Shown in pieces: positions 1-7,597 of a DNA stretch of 29,280 nt. The notes beneath the pieces are model-generated. The model was not told the origin of the DNA and did no database searches. It was given only the letters and a program-made list of their open reading frames with translations. How positions within the stretch are numbered: the first letter of the stretch is position 1; the number at the start of each line of letters is the position of its first letter. This stretch comes from JAADHG01 sp964418645 (GTDB lineage: Bacteria; Bacteroidota; Bacteroidia; Flavobacteriales; Flavobacteriaceae). The stretch is taken from contig CAYQME010000030.1 in the NCBI GenBank assembly GCA_964418645.1, positions 1 to 29,280 on the forward strand. Direction: 5' to 3'. Made by a program: the position numbers and the translations under genes.

Positions 1-275
1 TTTTTTAAGACATTTCCGAAAACTAAATATTTGACTACTTTTTGATAGAAAGTTGAAATTGCATCAATATTTTTATATGTTTTAACACCCATTTTATAGG
101 CTTTATCTTCAATAGATTGAATTTCCTTTTGTGTAAATCCACCTGTGTTAACACTCACTGCATGCACTTCAAATCCTTGTTCTGTGGATAGATGCACCGC
201 ACAATACGATGTGTCTAAACCGCCACTATATGCTAATACTAATTTTTTTAAGCCCACTCTGTCGCTTTGCTCCAT
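1..275 (-). CDS. argG: Argininosuccinate synthase, N-terminal part (cut by window edge)
   Basis: Argininosuccinate synthase joins citrulline and aspartate using ATP, the next-to-last step of arginine synthesis, in the cytoplasm. About 91 codons are visible before the left edge. The N-terminus shows the ATP-pyrophosphatase P-loop KKLVLAYSGGLDTSYCA, followed by a segment containing EVHAVSVNTGG, as in the ArgG family. The start chosen is the ATG at 275. The same frame stays open upstream to ATGs at 359 and 365, which would add about 30 residues and overlap the end of the acetyltransferase gene. That extra stretch contains small inverted repeats (302-314 and 321-339) and is not typical of ArgG, so the start is uncertain. 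It probably belongs to an arginine operon read leftward with the acetyltransferase. Confidence 0.9.
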   Translation of the reverse strand, partial: MEQSDRVGLKKLVLAYSGGLDTSYCAVHLSTEQGFEVHAVSVNTGGFTQKEIQSIEDKAYKMGVKTYKNIDAISTFYQKVVKYLVFGNVLK

Positions 276-342
276 TTGACTCAATGAATTTATTTCATTT
301 TGATTCGTCGAATCTTCGATTTCTCCCAAAGGGAGAGAATTA

Positions 343-978
343 TTAGATTTCAATTGCATTTCCATTACTTATCTTTTTTAAGTACAAGGTTTCTTTAATA
401 TGTTTCAGTCTTTTAAAAACCTTGTCTTTAATTTTTTTATGTGTTTTAATGTCTTTTGAATTTGGGTCGAACAACATTCCTGTACATAAGCACATATGTT
501 GCTCAGTACGTTGAAGCACATCGTAATTTTTGCATGTCTGGCATCCATTCCAGAACGATTGGTTATTGGTTAGCTCAGAAAATGTTACTGGTTTATATCC
601 TAGCTGACTGTTTATTTTCATAACTGCTAAACCCGTAGTTATACTAAATACTTTAGCATTAGGAAATTTGTTTCTGGAGTGTTCAAAAACCTTCTTTTTA
701 ATTCGCTTTGCCAATCCTTGCCCTCTATAATCTGGATGTACAATTAACCCAGAATTTGCTACAAATTCCCCATGATCCCATTTTTCGATATAACAAAACC
801 CTGCAAACTTATTCCCATCTAAAGCAATAACAGCATTACCATTTTCCATTTTGGTAATGATATATTCTGGCTTTCGTTTGGCAATACCTGTTCCTCTAAC
901 TTGTGCAGCATCTGTAATGGTCTTACAAATAATATCTGCATGAATACTATGTGATTTATCAGCAATAATGATATCCAT
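343..978 (-). CDS. GNAT-family N-acetyltransferase, probably arginine biosynthesis
   Basis: This 211-residue protein has the GNAT fold signature: the acetyl-CoA pyrophosphate loop RGQGLA at residues 85-90, after the strand GLIVHPDY. Residues 1-70 contain the usual N-terminal strands and helices. It lies directly upstream of argG on the same strand. In Bacteroidota a GNAT protein commonly sits at the head of the arginine operon, and it is a candidate for the missing N-acylglutamate synthase (acetylating or succinylating); that role is inference from context. Odd feature: four cysteines, C146 and C149 (CxxC) and C163 and C165 (CxC), form a cluster after the GNAT core that could bind a metal. 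The lysine-rich C-terminal tail (about residues 175-205) is not part of the catalytic fold. The acyl donor and acceptor cannot be read from sequence. Confidence 0.85.
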   Translation of the reverse strand: MDIIIADKSHSIHADIICKTITDAAQVRGTGIAKRKPEYIITKMENGNAVIALDGNKFAGFCYIEKWDHGEFVANSGLIVHPDYRGQGLAKRIKKKVFEHSRNKFPNAKVFSITTGLAVMKINSQLGYKPVTFSELTNNQSFWNGCQTCKNYDVLQRTEQHMCLCTGMLFDPNSKDIKTHKKIKDKVFKRLKHIKETLYLKKISNGNAIEI

Positions 979-1418
979 GATCTTGATTTTGAATTAAACT
1001 ATCTTTAAAAAAACTTTGATTTGAAATGCAGAACCGGACACACCTAAGTTCTAAAACATGAAACACCCTTACGGGCGACGCGGGAAAAAGCGGTGTACAG
1101 AAACCTTGCTATCTGGAGTGATAACTAAATTTTGAAAAAATGATATTAAAATGGTTTTGTACAAGGTGAAAAAAATAAAATTGACGTAATAAAAAAGTGT
1201 TGCTAAATAGAAGAATTAGCGGCGGCGATTGCGCAAGCACAAACTGGGAACTGTAGTACGTATTTTATTTTTTGTGATAATCATAAGGCAAACCTACAAT
1301 TTATTTTGACATAACACTCACACTGTCATTGTTTTTTTGTTAAAATTATCGAAATCAAAATTTTGATTCCCTTTTATTATAAATAATGTATTTAAAAAAT
1401 GCATTGGCACAACTTCTT
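979..1418. other. Gene-free stretch with repeat-like, GC-richer core
   Basis: No convincing gene is present in these 440 bases. Two patches, about 1070-1105 and 1214-1260, are clearly richer in G and C than the surrounding DNA. On the plus strand, 1058-1135 reads as a 25-codon frame with no recognised product, and a frame starting near 1210 stays open for about 33 codons without a start codon. A perfect 16-bp palindrome (AATCAAAATTTTGATT) lies at 1353-1368. The promoter of the acetyltransferase should be in the left part, but no clear TANNTTTG box was found. The patches look like decayed repeat or gene remnants; this is a judgement from composition and memory of similar flavobacterial intergenic DNA, not a search. 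Confidence 0.5.
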
Positions 1419-2282
1419 CTAATGCTGATGAAAGGTATCAGACACAAATTTTAAAACTTCGGGAAGAGCATCTCTCCAATAGGTCCAAGAATGTGCGCCA
1501 TCTCTAATTCTAAATTCGTGTTTAATCTGTTTTTTTCTTAACGCAATATGGACCAAACTATTCCCTTCATACAAAAAATCGTCATCACCACAATCAATAT
1601 ACCAACGTACAGATTCAATTTGTTCTTTAGGTATATTTTCTATAAGTGAAAGTGCATTATGCTGTGGAAAATACTGTTTTGCATCTATTTCATTAACTTC
1701 AAAATTGTTATATCGTTTTGCAATGTTTTGAACCTCCTCAACAGTGCGTGGTCCAATATAAGCACTTAACGGACAGGCAGAAGAAAATAATTCAGGATGA
1801 TGTAACGCATAGATAAAAGAGCCTCCTCCTCCCATTGATAATCCCGCAATAGCACGATAGCGTTTTTCACTTTTAATGCGATATGTTCTTTCTACATAAG
1901 GCATAAACTCTTCGAAAAAATAATCTTCATAATTCCAGTCACCTCTTAAATCATTAAAATAACCCAATCGATTTGTATAAGCATCAGGCATAACAATAAT
2001 CATTGGTGTAGCTTTACCTTCCTTTATAGCTTTATCTGTAATATAAAGTACTTCGCCAAACTGCACCCAACCGGTTTGGTCATCACCTGCTCCATGAAGT
2101 AAATATAATACAGGATAGCTACGTTCTGAGGTTTCATAATCTGGTGGTAAATAGACTGCAAAATTGCGATCGGTTTTTAAGATTTTACTTGTATGAGACA
2201 ATTGGTCAAAAACTTTACCTGTTTGTGTAAAACCTGAAACTGAAACAAATAGACTGAATATTAGAAATGAAAACTTACTCAT
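1419..2282 (-). CDS. Secreted alpha/beta-hydrolase, esterase D (Esterase_PF00756) family
   Basis: This is a 287-residue secreted esterase of the family that includes feruloyl esterases and enterochelin-esterase-like enzymes. Residues 1-20 are a signal peptide ending GFTQ, so it should act in the periplasm, outer membrane or outside the cell. The visible alpha/beta-hydrolase parts are YLLHGAGDD at 60-68 (oxyanion region), the nucleophile elbow GLSMGG with Ser149, an acidic cluster CGDDDF near 231-236 that supplies the catalytic Asp, and GAHSW with His264. The length is normal for the family. The gene stands alone, with a promoter-like TTG-N21-TACATTTG upstream. Substrate is unknown: acyl groups on plant or algal polysaccharide are possible, but no polysaccharide-utilisation genes are nearby, so that remains a guess. 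Confidence 0.88.
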   Translation of the reverse strand: MSKFSFLIFSLFVSVSGFTQTGKVFDQLSHTSKILKTDRNFAVYLPPDYETSERSYPVLYLLHGAGDDQTGWVQFGEVLYITDKAIKEGKATPMIIVMPDAYTNRLGYFNDLRGDWNYEDYFFEEFMPYVERTYRIKSEKRYRAIAGLSMGGGGSFIYALHHPELFSSACPLSAYIGPRTVEEVQNIAKRYNNFEVNEIDAKQYFPQHNALSLIENIPKEQIESVRWYIDCGDDDFLYEGNSLVHIALRKKQIKHEFRIRDGAHSWTYWRDALPEVLKFVSDTFHQH

Positions 2283-2354
2283 GTTTTTAAGTATTATTTT
2301 TAAAACAACAAGTTAAATAAAATATTGCTATTTCGATAATATATAAATTAAAGT

Positions 2355-2386
2355 CAAATGTATTCCTAAATAAAATTTCTATACAA
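2355..2386 (-). promoter_or_regulatory. Candidate Bacteroidota promoter for the esterase gene
   Basis: On the minus strand TTG (2386-2384) is followed after 21 nt by TACATTTG (2362-2355), an exact match to the TANNTTTG -7 box with a -33 TTG at accepted spacing. Transcription would start near 2348, giving an untranslated leader of about 65 nt before the esterase ATG at 2282. Also visible: a short tandem AATTTCTATA repeat just to the right. Confidence 0.55.
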
Positions 2387-2399
2387 TTTCTATATTATA

Positions 2400-3977
2400 T
2401 TACAATATATAATCTGTACTAACAAAATTGGAGGCTTTCTTATCCAACAACTCCTTTAAAATAGCCTTGTTGTAGTCATTGTCTTTTGAAGCTACAAAGG
2501 TTCTTATAGAAAACGAGCGCAAGGCATCATGCACACTCAAGGTACTAAAGGCTGAGTCTTTTCGCCCTGTAAAAGGATATACATCTGGCCCGCGTTGGCA
2601 AGAGCTATTTAAATTTACACGACATACTAAATTTACCAAAGTGTCAATTAATGGTGATAAGGTTTTAATGTCTTTACCAAAGATGCTTACTTGTTGTCCG
2701 TAATTAGAATCTCCCATATCTTCTAAAGGTTCTTGAATATCACTAAAAGAAACAATGGGTACCACTGGTCCAAACTGCTCTTCTTGAAACACTCTCATAG
2801 CCTTGATAACAGGAAATAGTACGGCTGGAAATATATAATTATCAGTAGTTTCTCCTCCTTTTTTATTCAAAACTTTTGCGCCTTTATCTTTTGCATCATC
2901 AATTAATTCTTGAATATACCCTGGTTTTTTAGGCTCTGGAAGCGGAGTTAATTTCACCCCATCTTCCCATGGATTTCCAAATTTAAGGGCATCGACCTTA
3001 GAGGTAAAGCGTGCATTAAATTCATCGACAATATCTTCATGGACATATAATACTTTTAAAGCTGTACAACGTTGCCCATTAAACAATAAAGTTCCTGCAA
3101 TACATTCGTCTATAGTGACATCCAAATCTGCATCAGGTAATATAATGGCTGGATTTTTAGCTTCTAATCCTAAAACTAGACGAAGTCTGTTTTTCTTGGA
3201 GTGGTTATTTTGTAGCGTATTTGCCGATGTACTATTCCCTATTAATGCCAAGACATCTATTTTACCAGATTGCATCATAGGTGTTGCTAAAGTTCTTCCT
3301 CTTCCGTAAACGATATTGACCACCCCGTTAGGGAAACTACTCTGAAAAGCATTTAATAAAGGAGAAATTAATAATACTCCAAGTTTTGCCGGTTTAAATA
3401 TTACTGTATTTCCCATAATTAATGCCGGAATAAGCAAAGTGAATGTTTCATTCAACGGATAATTATAAGGCCCTAAACATAATACTACCCCAAGAGGTCC
3501 TCGACGAATATGCGCATAAACACCGCTATTTTTTTCAAACTTGGCAGAATCTCTATCAATTTGTTTATAGGCTTCTATAGTATCATAAATGTAATCAACG
3601 GTTCTATCAAATTCTTTTTCGGAATCTGGAAGCGACTTTCCTATTTCCCACATTAAAAGTTTAACAACTTCTTCGCGTTTAGTTTTCATTTGCATTACAA
3701 ATTTTTCCATGCAAGAAATTCGATCAACAACTTTCATAGTAGGCCATAAGCCTTGTCCTTTACCATAAGCGTCACACGCAGATTCTAAAGCTTCAATAGC
3801 CTCTGTTTTTCCTAATTGCGGAGTTGTACCCAATAACGTTGGTTTATATGATGATGTTGAAGAAATTGTAGAAAAAACTTCTGCTGTTTCTCCAGACCAA
3901 GGTTTTAACTCGCCATTAACCAAATAAGTATTTTGGTGTAATACTGATGTAATTTTATAATCTTCAGGAATGTCCAT
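2400..3977 (-). CDS. gapN: NADP-dependent glyceraldehyde-3-phosphate dehydrogenase (non-phosphorylating), ALDH superfamily
   Basis: This 525-residue aldehyde dehydrogenase is most like the GapN-type enzyme of Bacteroidota, which oxidises glyceraldehyde 3-phosphate directly to 3-phosphoglycerate and makes NADPH in the cytoplasm. The ALDH landmarks are all present: PYNYP with Asn172, the Rossmann region IGNSTS at 247-252, the general base Glu272 in LGLEAKNPA, and the nucleophile Cys304 in FNGQRCTA. The C-terminal part carries the usual EEQFGPVVPI motif. Length slightly exceeds most ALDHs (about 480-500) because of an N-terminal extension of roughly 35 residues. It lies 117 nt upstream of the esterase on the same strand and 304 nt from ilvA, so it is probably its own unit. 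Specificity for glyceraldehyde 3-phosphate is from overall resemblance; another aldehyde substrate is possible. Confidence 0.8.
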   Translation of the reverse strand: MDIPEDYKITSVLHQNTYLVNGELKPWSGETAEVFSTISSTSSYKPTLLGTTPQLGKTEAIEALESACDAYGKGQGLWPTMKVVDRISCMEKFVMQMKTKREEVVKLLMWEIGKSLPDSEKEFDRTVDYIYDTIEAYKQIDRDSAKFEKNSGVYAHIRRGPLGVVLCLGPYNYPLNETFTLLIPALIMGNTVIFKPAKLGVLLISPLLNAFQSSFPNGVVNIVYGRGRTLATPMMQSGKIDVLALIGNSTSANTLQNNHSKKNRLRLVLGLEAKNPAIILPDADLDVTIDECIAGTLLFNGQRCTALKVLYVHEDIVDEFNARFTSKVDALKFGNPWEDGVKLTPLPEPKKPGYIQELIDDAKDKGAKVLNKKGGETTDNYIFPAVLFPVIKAMRVFQEEQFGPVVPIVSFSDIQEPLEDMGDSNYGQQVSIFGKDIKTLSPLIDTLVNLVCRVNLNSSCQRGPDVYPFTGRKDSAFSTLSVHDALRSFSIRTFVASKDNDYNKAILKELLDKKASNFVSTDYIL

Positions 3978-4033
3978 ATTTGTAATGTTATTTAACCTGT
4001 TGTGCCTTTTGATTAATTAGAGACTAAACTAAA

Positions 4034-4151
4034 TGTCTGTTCGAGTGATTTTTGATAGAAAATCGTATCGAGAACATGTTTTGAATCGAAAATTTGATTC
4101 TCGATATTAATTTCACTCATAAAAATTGAGTAAAATTCACTCGAATTGACA
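4034..4151. repeat. 118-bp imperfect palindromic element with terminal inverted repeats
   Basis: The left end reads TGTCTGTTCGAGTGATTTT and the reverse complement of the right end reads TGTCAATTCGAGTGAATTTT, so the termini match over about 19 nt with few differences. Inside is a second inverted repeat, ATCGAGAA (about 4066-4073) against TTCTCGAT (about 4098-4105), around a smaller GAATC/GATTC pair. There is no coding capacity. It could be a miniature inverted-repeat element or a REP-like palindrome. No target-site duplication was identified. I recall similar TTCGAGTGA-type intergenic sequences in flavobacteria, but copy number could not be checked in this window. Confidence 0.6.
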
Positions 4152-4249
4152 AATTTTATTTATTAATATACTCACTTTTGCTTCAATATTTTCGGCTACG
4201 CTCAAGATAGGCTTAATCAGTGTATCAACTGAAAAAAACAATCATAGAA

Positions 4250-4272
4250 AACCTCAACAATTGCTGAAGGTT
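4250..4272 (-). terminator. Terminator after ilvA
   Basis: On the minus strand AACCT-T-CAGC, loop AATT, GTTG-AGGTT forms a 9-bp stem with one bulged T and one G-U pair, followed by TTC and, 10 nt later, a run of seven T. It begins 9 nt past the ilvA stop codon, which fits the end of the ilvDBNCA operon. Confidence 0.6.
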
Positions 4273-4281
4273 TCTATACGA

Positions 4282-5544
4282 TTATACCAAAAATTGAAAT
4301 AAATCTGGTTTATCATTTAAGTAATCACCATAAAAATCATGTAACTTCATTTTGGTTATTAATGGTTTTAAATCTGATGGTGATTTTATTTGTACACCGA
4401 CAACCGCAACATCATTTTCTCGATTGGCTTTCTTGGTATATTGAAAATGTGTAATGTCGTCATTTGGTCCTAAAATTTCCGCTACAAACTCACGTAACGC
4501 TCCTGCACGCTGAGGAAACTTAATGATAAAATAGTGCTTTAAGCTTGCGTAAATTAGTGCGCGCTCTTTAATCTCTGGAGTGCGGGTAATATCGTTGTTA
4601 CTTCCGCTAACTACACAAACTACATTCTTTCCTTTAATCTCTTTGGCATAAAAGTCCAGAGCAGAAATACTCAATGCTCCTGCTGGCTCTACAACAATTG
4701 CATCTTTATTATAAAGGTCTAAAATAGTCTGACATATTTTACCTTCAGGAACGGTAATCACTGTATCTAAGTTCTCCTTACAAATTGCAAAGGTTTTATC
4801 GCCTACTTTTCTAACAGCAGCACCATCAACAAATTTTTCAATTTTTTTAAGTTCCACAATTCTATTTTGCTGTATCGATGTTAACATTGAAGGAGCGCCT
4901 TCAGGTTCTACTCCAATAATTTTTGTTTGAGGAGATAATTGCTTAAATAGAGTGGATAAACCTGAAGCTAATCCACCACCTCCAACAGGGATGAAAATAT
5001 AATCGATAGGTTGTGCTGTTTGGTCTAATATCTCTAAACCAACTGTAGCTTGTCCCTCAATAACTTTTTCGTCATTAAATGGATGGATAAAGATTTTGTT
5101 TAAACCCTCACATTCTAACATTGCCTCATAGTAAGAATCATCAAACGTATCACCTTCTAAAACAATATCTATAAATTCCTCACCAAACATTTTTACTTGC
5201 TCTACTTTTTGATTTGGTGTTGGGGCTGGCATATAAATTGTGCCCTTTACCCTTAATAATTTACAAGACAAAGCAACACCTTGTGCATGATTTCCAGCAC
5301 TTGCACATACTATTCCGTTTTCAATTTCAGTTTCACTAAGTGAAGACATTTTATTATAAGCACCTCTTATTTTATAAGAACGTACTTGTTGTAAATCTTC
5401 TCTTTTAAAAACAATATTACTTTGAAACTTCTTTGAGTACTGAAAATTTGAAATCAAAGGTGTCTTAGAAGCTACACCTTTTAATCTTTCAGCTGCTGCT
5501 TCTATAGCTTTAATACTTGGGTAATATGTTGTGGTTACTTCCAT
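4282..5544 (-). CDS. ilvA: Threonine ammonia-lyase (threonine dehydratase), biosynthetic
   Basis: IlvA deaminates threonine to 2-oxobutanoate, the committed entry to isoleucine, using pyridoxal phosphate. The 420-residue protein shows the PLP lysine in SYKIRGAYNK (Lys58), the Asn-containing SAGNHAQG loop, the phosphate-cradle GGGGLASG at about 188-195 and SGSNND at about 313-318. Residues 335-420 form one ACT-like regulatory domain, so it is the shorter one-ACT type. The ATG at 5544 is preferred over an in-frame TTG at 5550 because it leaves a clean 7-nt gap after ilvC. It is the last gene of the ilvDBNCA operon. Feedback control by isoleucine is expected for the family but cannot be read directly. 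Confidence 0.94.
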   Translation of the reverse strand: MEVTTTYYPSIKAIEAAAERLKGVASKTPLISNFQYSKKFQSNIVFKREDLQQVRSYKIRGAYNKMSSLSETEIENGIVCASAGNHAQGVALSCKLLRVKGTIYMPAPTPNQKVEQVKMFGEEFIDIVLEGDTFDDSYYEAMLECEGLNKIFIHPFNDEKVIEGQATVGLEILDQTAQPIDYIFIPVGGGGLASGLSTLFKQLSPQTKIIGVEPEGAPSMLTSIQQNRIVELKKIEKFVDGAAVRKVGDKTFAICKENLDTVITVPEGKICQTILDLYNKDAIVVEPAGALSISALDFYAKEIKGKNVVCVVSGSNNDITRTPEIKERALIYASLKHYFIIKFPQRAGALREFVAEILGPNDDITHFQYTKKANRENDVAVVGVQIKSPSDLKPLITKMKLHDFYGDYLNDKPDLFQFLV

Positions 5545-5551
5545 AAGCAAA

Positions 5552-7051
5552 TTATGATAATACAGCTTCTTGTTTTGTTTCCATTTTAATTACTTTCATA
5601 GCAGTCATCGCCGTTCTTAAATCTTTTCCAATGTTTTCAATTGGATGTTGTCTAATGGCATCATTTACTTTTATAAGTGCTACATTATCTACGGCATTAG
5701 ATGTACTGAACGGTTTACCAATTACATCTGTACTTACCGAACTCATAAAGCCAACTAATAATGGTTTACATGCATGATCAAATAGATAGCAACCATATTC
5801 GGCAGTATCAGAAATAATACGATTCATTTCAAATAATTTTTTTCTTGCAACCGTATTTGCTATTAATGGTAACTCATGAAGGGACTCATAATAAGCAGAC
5901 TCAGAAATAATTCCGGAAGCCACCATAGTTTCAAAAGCCAATTCAACTCCTGCTCTCACAAAAGCAATCATTAATACACCATTATCAAAATATTCTTGTT
6001 CTGAAATATGATTGGATGTTGCTGTTGTTTTTTCAAAAGCAGTTTCTCCTGTTTCAGCACGCCATCGCAATAAATCTTTATCATCATTTGTCCAATCTTC
6101 CATCATGGTTTGCGAGAAATGCCCAGACATAATATCGTCCATGTGTTTTTGGTATAACGGCTTCATTATGGTTTTCAATTCTTCTGATAATTCAAAGGCT
6201 TTAATTTTAGATGGATTGGATAGTCTATCCATCATATTGGTAATGCCTCCGTGTTTTAAAGCTTCTGTAATTGTTTCCCAACCATACTGAATGAGTTTTG
6301 CTGCATAATTTGTATCAATCCCTTCTTGAACCATTTTATTAAAACACAAAATAGATGCTGTTTGCAATACGCCACATAAAATGGTTTGCTCTCCCATTAA
6401 GTCACTTTTTACTTCAGCAACAAACGACGATTCTAAAACACCTGCTTTATGTCCTCCTGTCGCTACAGCATATGCTTTTGCTTGAGTCCAACCTTTACCC
6501 TCAGGATCATTTTCAGGATGTACCGCAATTAGTGTTGGCACACCAAAACCTCTTAAATACTCTTCTCGCACTTCGGTTCCAGGACATTTTGGCGCTACCA
6601 TAATAACCGTTAGATCTTTACGTATTTGTTTACCCTCTTCAACAATATTAAATCCATGTGAATAAGACAATGTGGCTCTCTTTTTCATTAAAGGCATTAC
6701 TACATCAACAACACTCGAATGCTGTTTATCTGGAGTTAAATTCAATACTAAATCTGCATTTGGGATTAGTTCCTCATAAGTAGCAACATTAAATCTATTG
6801 GACGTTGCATTTTTATAGGATTGTCGTTGTTCATCAATGGCCTGTTGTCGTAATGCATAAGAAATATCTAACCCAGAATCTCTCATGTTTAAGCCTTGGT
6901 TTAAGCCTTGTGCACCACAGCCAACAATGACTATTTTTTTTCCTATTAAAGCTTTTACACCATTTTCAAATTCCGAAGCTTCCATGAAGCGGCACTTTGA
7001 CAATTGTTCTAGTTTTTGTGTAAGTGATAGTGTATTAAAATAATTTGCCAT
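5552..7051 (-). CDS. ilvC: Ketol-acid reductoisomerase, class II (long form)
   Basis: IlvC rearranges and reduces acetolactate or acetohydroxybutyrate with NADPH and Mg2+, the second shared step to valine and isoleucine. At 499 residues it is the long class II form, with a duplicated C-terminal knotted helical domain, rather than the ~330-residue class I form. Visible landmarks are the Rossmann loop GCGAQGLNQG at 44-53, SHGFN with His132, APKCPGTE with Lys155, and the metal ligands in KSDLMGEQ (Asp217, Glu221). Further conserved acidic residues occur in the second half. It lies 13 nt after ilvN and 7 nt before ilvA, so the genes are almost certainly co-transcribed. Confidence 0.95.
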   Translation of the reverse strand: MANYFNTLSLTQKLEQLSKCRFMEASEFENGVKALIGKKIVIVGCGAQGLNQGLNMRDSGLDISYALRQQAIDEQRQSYKNATSNRFNVATYEELIPNADLVLNLTPDKQHSSVVDVVMPLMKKRATLSYSHGFNIVEEGKQIRKDLTVIMVAPKCPGTEVREEYLRGFGVPTLIAVHPENDPEGKGWTQAKAYAVATGGHKAGVLESSFVAEVKSDLMGEQTILCGVLQTASILCFNKMVQEGIDTNYAAKLIQYGWETITEALKHGGITNMMDRLSNPSKIKAFELSEELKTIMKPLYQKHMDDIMSGHFSQTMMEDWTNDDKDLLRWRAETGETAFEKTTATSNHISEQEYFDNGVLMIAFVRAGVELAFETMVASGIISESAYYESLHELPLIANTVARKKLFEMNRIISDTAEYGCYLFDHACKPLLVGFMSSVSTDVIGKPFSTSNAVDNVALIKVNDAIRQHPIENIGKDLRTAMTAMKVIKMETKQEAVLS

Positions 7052-7064
7052 TTTTTAGTCTTAA

Positions 7065-7595
7065 TTAGTTATTAAATGCGCTTAGTATTTCGGTTATTTT
7101 CAATTCATCTTTGGTTACAGCTATGCGTCCTGAACGCACAAACTGCATGATTCCAAAAACACTTAATTCTCGATAAAGTAATTCTATTTCGTGGCGTCTT
7201 CCTGACTTTTCAAGCACAAAAAAATCTTTATTAACCGTAACAATGATGGCATTACTTCCTTTTATTATATTTTGAATTTGCCGTTCTTCGAACAGTAAAT
7301 CGGATTTAATTTTAAACAAACATGATTCTTGATAAATAGTCTCTTCATCTGTATGATAGTAGGTTTTTATGACCTCTATTTGTTTATCTATTTGACCAAT
7401 AATTTTCTTCACTTGAGTCTCAGTCATATTAACCACAATTGTAAAACGTGATACACCTTCAATCTCTGACGCTGAAATATTCAAGCTTTCAATATTGATA
7501 TGTCTGCGTTGAAATATTGCTGAAATTCTATTCAGCAATCCTATATTATTTTCGGTATATATTGAAACCGTATATGACTTTATTTCTTTATCCAT
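7065..7595 (-). CDS. ilvN: Acetolactate synthase small (regulatory) subunit
   Basis: The regulatory subunit binds IlvB and gives it activity and feedback control by valine. The start chosen is the ATG at 7595, giving MDKEIKSYTVSIYTENNIG; the frame is open further upstream, but that would lie inside ilvB and does not resemble the family. The protein is 176 residues. The N-terminal ACT domain (about residues 5-80) includes the typical NIGLLNRISAIFQRRHINIE pattern. The remainder is the second, C-terminal domain of the family. The start is 2 nt after the ilvB stop codon, which implies translational coupling. Confidence 0.92.
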   Translation of the reverse strand: MDKEIKSYTVSIYTENNIGLLNRISAIFQRRHINIESLNISASEIEGVSRFTIVVNMTETQVKKIIGQIDKQIEVIKTYYHTDEETIYQESCLFKIKSDLLFEERQIQNIIKGSNAIIVTVNKDFFVLEKSGRRHEIELLYRELSVFGIMQFVRSGRIAVTKDELKITEILSAFNN

Positions 7596-7597
7596 AA

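Larger units (their letters stand above)
3978..4281. other. Gene-free stretch between ilvA and gapN
   Basis: No gene is supported here. The stretch holds, right to left on the minus strand, the untranscribed or leader region of gapN (3978-4033), a palindromic element (4034-4151), an AT-rich segment including CGGCTACGCTCAAGATAGG near 4193-4211 that resembles other repeated intergenic sequences of flavobacteria, and the terminator after ilvA (4250-4272). Confidence 0.6.

Noticed and set aside
1353..1368. 16-bp palindrome AATCAAAATTTTGATT as a terminator or operator
   Set aside because: It has no loop, no clear T run and very AT-rich content, so chance is a sufficient explanation; it is mentioned only in the gene-free stretch.
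2479..2703. Plus-strand frame of 74 codons inside gapN
   Set aside because: It lies wholly opposite a gene with all ALDH motifs, and its translation has no recognisable family features.
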